Below, piece after piece: positions 6,411 to 10,668 of a stretch of 10,668 bases of DNA. The notes beneath the pieces are model-generated. The model had not been told where the DNA came from and did not search any database. It saw nothing but the letters and a program-made list of their open reading frames with translations. Source of the stretch: an uncultured Flavobacteriales bacterium (GTDB lineage: Bacteria; Bacteroidota; Bacteroidia; Flavobacteriales_D; SKUL01); the NCBI GenBank assembly GCA_937911795.1, contig CALDPJ010000047.1:1-10668 (forward strand), written 5' to 3'. Each line of letters begins with the position of its first letter. Positions within the stretch are counted from its first letter, which is position 1. Both the position numbers and the translations under genes were made by a program.

Positions 6411-9400
6411 TTATCGGATTAGGGTTATCTGACCTGATTTTTCGTATTCTTCTCCTTCAATGGTGGTTGCAGTAATCGTGTAAACGTAGGTTCCGACTTC
6501 TACATCCTGACCACGGAAGGTGCCGTCCCAACCGTCTTCCTGTTGGCTCGACTTAAAGATTAACTCGCCCCAACCGTTAAAGACTTTGAAGTCCATTTCG
6601 GTGAAAGGTCCGCCGAGTACGTAATACACATCATTCTCTCCGTCGCCGTTGGGCGAGAAGGCGTTCGGCATCTTCGGAGGAAGTACCCGTTGTCCTTCAA
6701 ATCTCACTACGACCTGTGAAGAGTCAGAACATCCGAATTCATTGGTGACGATTTGGGTGACCGTGTACAGCCCGTCAGCGTTGTATTGGTATGCCGGATT
6801 CTGCGCGGTGGATGAACCAACATCATCGCCAAAAGTCCAGGCCCAACTGTTGCCACCGATTGATTGATCGGTGAAGCTGAAGGTTCCTTCATTGTCCATT
6901 TCCGTAACCGAGAAGCCCGCGGTAGGTACTTCGCTTATTTCTACCAGCATGGTGATCTCATCCGAGCAACCATTTGCATCCGTCACCAACAGACTTACAC
7001 TATAGCTTCCAGTGCTGGAGTAGGTGACGGTCGGATTCTGTTCGATGCTCGTCATTCCGTTGCCGAAGTTCCATTGCCAGGTGTCAATGCTTCCGCTGAG
7101 TACCAGGGTCTGATCCATAAACTGGGTGGGTTGACCGGCACAGGCGTTCACCACATCAAAGTTGGCAATCAGCGGGTCGGAAATAATCACTTCCACTGCA
7201 TCCGTTGCAGCAGGACAAATATCTCCGGCTTCGGTGGTAATGGTCAGGATTACGCCGCCGTTTTCAATATCAGCCTCGCTCAGAACATAAGATGCATTTA
7301 CAGTATTTGCATCCGGAATAAAGGTTCCGGATCCGGAGGTGGTCCAGGTTGCTCCCGAAGTGTTTTCGATACTGCTGTCCAGTGTCACCTGATTGTTGCT
7401 TCCACAGGTTACGATGTCATCGCCTGCGTTGGCTTCGGGTGCAGCTTCGAAAGTGACGGTTACCACATCGCTGTGATCCTCACACGGCGTTTCGGTAATG
7501 GTCGTCAACGTGAGACTTACACTTCCTATTAATAAGTCTACTGCACTTGCGTTGTACACCGCGTCCAGGATATTGGCATCCGGTTCAAATGTTCCGGTTC
7601 CTGTCGTTGTCCAGACTCCCTGGCTGGCACCTTCGATGATTCCGTTGAGTGCTATTTGAAGGTCGTTATCGCACTGCAGGAAGTCATCTCCGGCGTCCGC
7701 AACCGGAGCAGGATTGAACGTGATGGTCAGCTCATCTTCAACTTCAGCACATTCGCCAAGGTTGTTGCTCGTAAGGGTGAGTGTGATCGATCCCGAGGTG
7801 CTATCAGAAGCCGATGGGGTATAACTTGCATCCAGCGTAAACGGATCAGGATTAAAGTTTCCGTTTCCGCTGGTTGACCAGAATACGTTGTTGACATTCT
7901 CCACAACTGGATTCAGTTCCAGTGTTTCCATCGGTCCACAGACATCAATGTCGTCACCAGCATTTACAATTGCTACGGGTTCATAAGTGATTGTAACGAC
8001 ATCTGTAACCGCCGGACAACCACTGTTGTCGGTAGTGCTCAATGTCAGCACAACAGAACCTGCTTCGAGATCATCTGGGCCCGGTTGATAGGTCGCATTC
8101 AACGAATCGACATCAGGAGTAAATGTACCGTCGCCGGATGTACTCCAGCTTCCGGTGGATGCGTCGCCACCAACAGAACCGTTCAGTTCCACTTCGGGAG
8201 CATCGGCACAAACTGTAACATCTTCACCGGCTTCCGCGATCAGGTCTACACCAATCTGGATGTTCATCTGGTCACTCACCGCATTACACAAACCGTTTTC
8301 GGTGGAGGTGAGTGTGAGTGTAATCATACCCGCTGCGCTGTCAGCTTCACTTGGAATGTAGAGAACATTCAATGCTGTGCTGTCGGGCAGGAAGGATCCA
8401 GTTCCGTTTGTAGTCCAATATCCGCCACCGGCATTGGTGACCGATCCGCTGAGGACAATTTGTTCCGATGGATCACAAATCACCAGGTCGCTTCCGGCAT
8501 TCACCACCGGTATTGGCAGAATTGTCAGCGTAACCGTATCAGATCCTTCATTGCACAAATCCTGATCGGTCGAAGTAAGCGTGATTTCTACCGAACCATT
8601 CAGCGCATCTTCGTCACTCGCAATATAAACCGCGTCAAGACTGGTGGCGTCGGGTTCAAAAGTTCCGGTTCCGGAAGTGCTCCAGATTCCTTCCGTTGCT
8701 CCTCCGGTGATGAAGCCAGAGAGTGGCGCAGTAAGATCATCTGCACAAATTTCGAAATCGTCGCCAGCATCAACAAACGGTGCATCTCCGAAGTTGATGA
8801 CTACTTCATCGGTTGCCGGTTCGCATACACCGTTGTTCGTAGAGGTCAGGGTGAGGGTAACCGATCCACCGGTCGTATCACTTGAAGCGAATACATAAAT
8901 AGCGTCGAGCGTATTTGCATCAGGAACAAAAGTTCCGTTTCCGCTGGTGGTCCAGAATCCGGTGACGGATCCGTTGGACACTGCTCCCTGCAGTTGCGTT
9001 TCAATCGCCTGAATACATACGGTCTGGTCTTCACCGGCATCGGCTACTATGCCTTCGGTAACGATGATCGTCAGTTGATCGGTGTCTGCTTCGCAGTTGC
9101 CGTTTCCGGTTGTGGTCAGGGTGATGGTCACCATTCCGTTATCGAGATCGGCTTCGGTTGCAAAGTAAGTCGTGTTGAGGTCTGTGGAATCAGCGAAAGT
9201 TCCGGTGCCACTGGTGGTCCATATTCCGCCGCCGGCATTTTCAATCGATCCGCTCAGATCAAATTCGAAGATGGCTTCACAAACCGCAATGTCCGCTCCG
9301 GCATTTGCAACCGGACCTGGAATGATGGTCAGGTTCAGGAAGTCGGAAGAAACATTACAACTATTGGTAGTGGTCAGCACAAGGTTCACCAGTCCGTTCT

Positions 9401-10668
9401 CCATGTCTTCTTCACTGGGGATGTAAATGGCATCTAACGCAGTTGAATCCGGCGAGAAAGTTCCGGTGCCGCTGGTTGTCCATACCCCTTCACTGGCCGC
9501 TCCGGAAATTACCCCGCTCAGCTGAACCTCGTTTTGGTTCGAACAGATTTCGATATCTACTCCTGCATTTGCACTTCCTTCAGGAAGAATGGTGATTTCC
9601 ATCTGATCACTCACTGAAAGACAATTGCCAATGTTGGTGGCGGTCAGTGTCAGAATTACTCCAAGGTTGGTAGAATCCGCAGCACTCGGAACATAGGTTG
9701 CATTCAGTGTAGTTGCATCCGGAATAAACGTCCCGGTTCCGCTGGTAGTCCAGATTCCTGTGGTGGTTGCTCCCGATACATTTCCATTGAGCACAACTTC
9801 CATGTCATCTACACAAACCGTAACGTCGCTTCCGGCATTAACAACAGGAGCGGGAGTGATGGTTACCGTCATTTCATCTTCGGCGGCATCGCAGCTATTC
9901 GCTGTCAATGTCAGTGTCACATCACCCGAAGCGATATCATCATCTCCCGGCAGATAAGTAGCATTCAGCGTGCTGTTGTTCGGGATGAAGATTCCGTCTC
10001 CTGATGTGCTCCAGGTGCCACTGGTGGCTTCTCCGTCAATACTTCCTGTGAGCGAAACTTCAGGGTCATTGGCACAAACGGCGATATCATCACCGGCATC
10101 GGCAATTCCCGGAGGAAGTACAGTTACATTGATTGTGTCGCTCACCGCAATACAGGCTCCATTACCGGTAGAGGTGAGGACGACCTGAACAGTACCGGCT
10201 GCTGAGTCTGCAGCGCTGATGTGGTAAACCGCATTCAGATCAAACGGACTCGGAACAAAGAATCCGGTTCCTGTAGTGGTCCATTCTCCAGTGGTGGTAG
10301 ATCCGCCAACAGTTCCTCCCAATTGCACTTCGAGTTCGGTAACACAAGTGAGGATGTTGTTACCCGCATCCACAACCGGAACAGGATCAATGGTGATGGT
10401 TACTACATCTGTTTCCGGTAAACAATCACCATTTCCGGTTGAGGTAAGGGTCAATTGTACGGTTCCTGCACTGATTTCGTCAGCAGTCGGAATGTAGGTC
10501 GCAGTGAGGGTGGCGTTGTTCGGCGAGAAACTTCCGTTTCCACCGCTCCAGATACCTCCGGTAGCACCATTTACAGTACCGTTTAATTGTGCTTCGAGGT
10601 TGTTTTCACAAACAGTGATGGCCTCACCTGCATCAACCACCGGAGCATCGGTGAAGATGATTTCCACT
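6411..10668 (-). CDS. Giant cell-surface repeat adhesin with type B (gliding-motility-associated) sorting domain, N-terminus outside window
   Basis: The frame is open at the right edge and ends with TAA at 6411-6413, giving the last 1418 codons of a larger gene. The first visible codon, GTG at 10667, is an internal valine in the tail of a further repeat, not a start. From N to C: the tail of one repeat (residues 1-7), 13 tandem units (8-1164), two PKD domains (1165-1245 and 1246-1326), and the sorting domain (1327-1418). The protein is very acidic. Residues 1-1321 contain no Lys or Arg and only two His; the first basic residue is Arg1322. By architecture and by its PorP/SprF neighbour it resembles SprB-like adhesins that are exported by T9SS and act on the cell surface in adhesion or gliding; that role is inferred. 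The repeats are not SprB repeats as I know them. Apparent long frames on the opposite strand follow the codon register of this gene and are not real. Confidence 0.93.
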   Translation of the reverse strand, partial: VEIIFTDAPVVDAGEAITVCENNLEAQLNGTVNGATGGIWSGGNGSFSPNNATLTATYIPTADEISAGTVQLTLTSTGNGDCLPETDVVTITIDPVPVVDAGNNILTCVTELEVQLGGTVGGSTTTGEWTTTGTGFFVPSPFDLNAVYHISAADSAAGTVQVVLTSTGNGACIAVSDTINVTVLPPGIADAGDDIAVCANDPEVSLTGSIDGEATSGTWSTSGDGIFIPNNSTLNATYLPGDDDIASGDVTLTLTANSCDAAEDEMTVTITPAPVVNAGSDVTVCVDDMEVVLNGNVSGATTTGIWTTSGTGTFIPDATTLNATYVPSAADSTNLGVILTLTATNIGNCLSVSDQMEITILPEGSANAGVDIEICSNQNEVQLSGVISGAASEGVWTTSGTGTFSPDSTALDAIYIPSEEDMENGLVNLVLTTTNSCNVSSDFLNLTIIPGPVANAGADIAVCEAIFEFDLSGSIENAGGGIWTTSGTGTFADSTDLNTTYFATEADLDNGMVTITLTTTGNGNCEADTDQLTIIVTEGIVADAGEDQTVCIQAIETQLQGAVSNGSVTGFWTTSGNGTFVPDANTLDAIYVFASSDTTGGSVTLTLTSTNNGVCEPATDEVVINFGDAPFVDAGDDFEICADDLTAPLSGFITGGATEGIWSTSGTGTFEPDATSLDAVYIASDEDALNGSVEITLTSTDQDLCNEGSDTVTLTILPIPVVNAGSDLVICDPSEQIVLSGSVTNAGGGYWTTNGTGSFLPDSTALNVLYIPSEADSAAGMITLTLTSTENGLCNAVSDQMNIQIGVDLIAEAGEDVTVCADAPEVELNGSVGGDASTGSWSTSGDGTFTPDVDSLNATYQPGPDDLEAGSVVLTLSTTDNSGCPAVTDVVTITYEPVAIVNAGDDIDVCGPMETLELNPVVENVNNVFWSTSGNGNFNPDPFTLDASYTPSASDSTSGSITLTLTSNNLGECAEVEDELTITFNPAPVADAGDDFLQCDNDLQIALNGIIEGASQGVWTTTGTGTFEPDANILDAVYNASAVDLLIGSVSLTLTTITETPCEDHSDVVTVTFEAAPEANAGDDIVTCGSNNQVTLDSSIENTSGATWTTSGSGTFIPDANTVNASYVLSEADIENGGVILTITTEAGDICPAATDAVEVIISDPLIANFDVVNACAGQPTQFMDQTLVLSGSIDTWQWNFGNGMTSIEQNPTVTYSSTGSYSVSLLVTDANGCSDEITMLVEISEVPTAGFSVTEMDNEGTFSFTDQSIGGNSWAWTFGDDVGSSTAQNPAYQYNADGLYTVTQIVTNEFGCSDSSQVVVRFEGQRVLPPKMPNAFSPNGDGENDVYYVLGGPFTEMDFKVFNGWGELIFKSSQQEDGWDGTFRGQDVEVGTYVYTITATTIEGEEYEKSGQITLIR
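6414..6689 (-). other. T9SS type B sorting domain (gliding-motility-associated C-terminal domain, CHU_C type)
   Basis: Residues 1327-1418 begin MPNAFSPNGDGENDVYYV, the family hallmark, followed by FKVFNGWGELIFKS, DGWDGTFRGQDVEVGTYVY and the end YEKSGQITLIR. The domain carries the only cluster of basic residues in the visible protein. In F. johnsoniae, type B domains need a PorP/SprF partner for secretion, which fits the next gene. Confidence 0.93.
6690..7175 (-). other. Two PKD domains of the adhesin
   Basis: PKD1 (residues 1165-1245) has WQWNFGNGM, then QNPTVTYSSTGSYSVSLLV and DANGCSD. PKD2 (1246-1326) has WAWTFGDDV, then QNPAYQYNADGLYTVTQIV and NEFGCSD. The WxFGD...NPxxxY...GxYxV pattern is diagnostic of PKD domains, which usually act as spacers or binding modules in secreted proteins. 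PKD1 has two cysteines and PKD2 only one. Confidence 0.9.
7176..10646 (-). repeat. Array of 13 tandem 87-90-residue Ig-like units in the adhesin
   Basis: Unit boundaries in reading order: R1 10646-10383, R2 10382-10113, R3 10112-9852, R4 9851-9582, R5 9581-9318, R6 9317-9054, R7 9053-8784, R8 8783-8514, R9 8513-8247, R10 8246-7977, R11 7976-7710, R12 7709-7443, R13 7442-7176. The shared pattern is a start like PVVNAGDDIxVC, then xxLxGxVxGA, a core GxWTTSGTGTFxPD, then LNATYxPSxAD, GxVxLTLT, a second Cys and DxVxITIxP. Each unit has exactly two cysteines, at position 13 and at position 74-77. The alternating hydrophobic pattern suggests a beta-sandwich fold, which is an inference. Units are clearly diverged from each other at protein level. 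Confidence 0.95.

Noticed and set aside
6864..8885. Long plus-strand open frames opposite the adhesin (6864-7532 and 8085-8885).
   Set aside because: They lie in the frame aligned with the adhesin codons and stay open because the gene avoids TTA, CTA and TCA codons. The translations look unlike normal proteins, and similar shorter frames recur with the repeat period.
7176..10646. Regularly spaced similar DNA segments, which might suggest a CRISPR-like or satellite array.
   Set aside because: The period is 261-270 bases, in frame and conserved at protein level, so it reflects tandem protein domains.
10665..10667. GTG at the right edge as a start codon of the adhesin.
   Set aside because: It sits inside the tail of a further repeat, and no signal peptide follows; the frame continues past the window.

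Overview
The window looks like chromosomal DNA of a marine-type member of the Bacteroidota (a Flavobacteriia-like lineage). The evidence is three proteins tied to the type IX secretion system (T9SS): one with a type A C-terminal sorting domain, one giant protein with a gliding-motility-associated (type B) sorting domain, and a PorP/SprF-family outer-membrane protein. Further support comes from a surface-type VCBS/FG-GAP lipoprotein, promoter boxes of the TAnnTTTG class, starts without Shine-Dalgarno sequences, and a LytS-type kinase with a LytTR regulator. I see no RNA genes, CRISPR array, insertion sequence or phage gene.

Layout. (1) Positions 1-995, minus strand: N-terminal third of a lipoprotein with at least five FG-GAP calcium loops, cut by the left edge of the window. 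(2) 996-1147: intergenic, with a candidate promoter. (3) 1148-3412, minus: a complete 754-residue secreted protein with about eight Asp-box (BNR) repeats and a T9SS type A sorting domain. (4) 3413-3618: divergent intergenic region. (5) 3619-5371, plus: a two-gene operon for a four-helix membrane histidine kinase and an overlapping LytTR response regulator; the kinase has no usable ATG. (6) 5372-5387: only 16 bases between converging genes. (7) 5388-10668, minus: an operon whose first gene in this window is the 3' part (1418 codons) of a giant repeat adhesin, followed 6-48 bases downstream by a PorP/SprF partner.

How it fits together. The adhesin/PorP pair has the same order as sprB-sprF of Flavobacterium johnsoniae, where the PorP-like protein is needed to secrete the type B cargo. 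The visible adhesin part has 13 tandem units of 87-90 residues, two PKD domains and the sorting domain. The two-component system lies between this adhesin operon and the type A cargo gene and may regulate one of them, but nothing in the sequence proves this.

The most unusual observation is that the first 1321 visible residues of the adhesin contain no lysine and no arginine, while each of its 13 repeats carries exactly two cysteines at fixed positions. I do not see a clearly new enzymatic or defence system here; the interest lies in this cell-surface protein and its neighbourhood.
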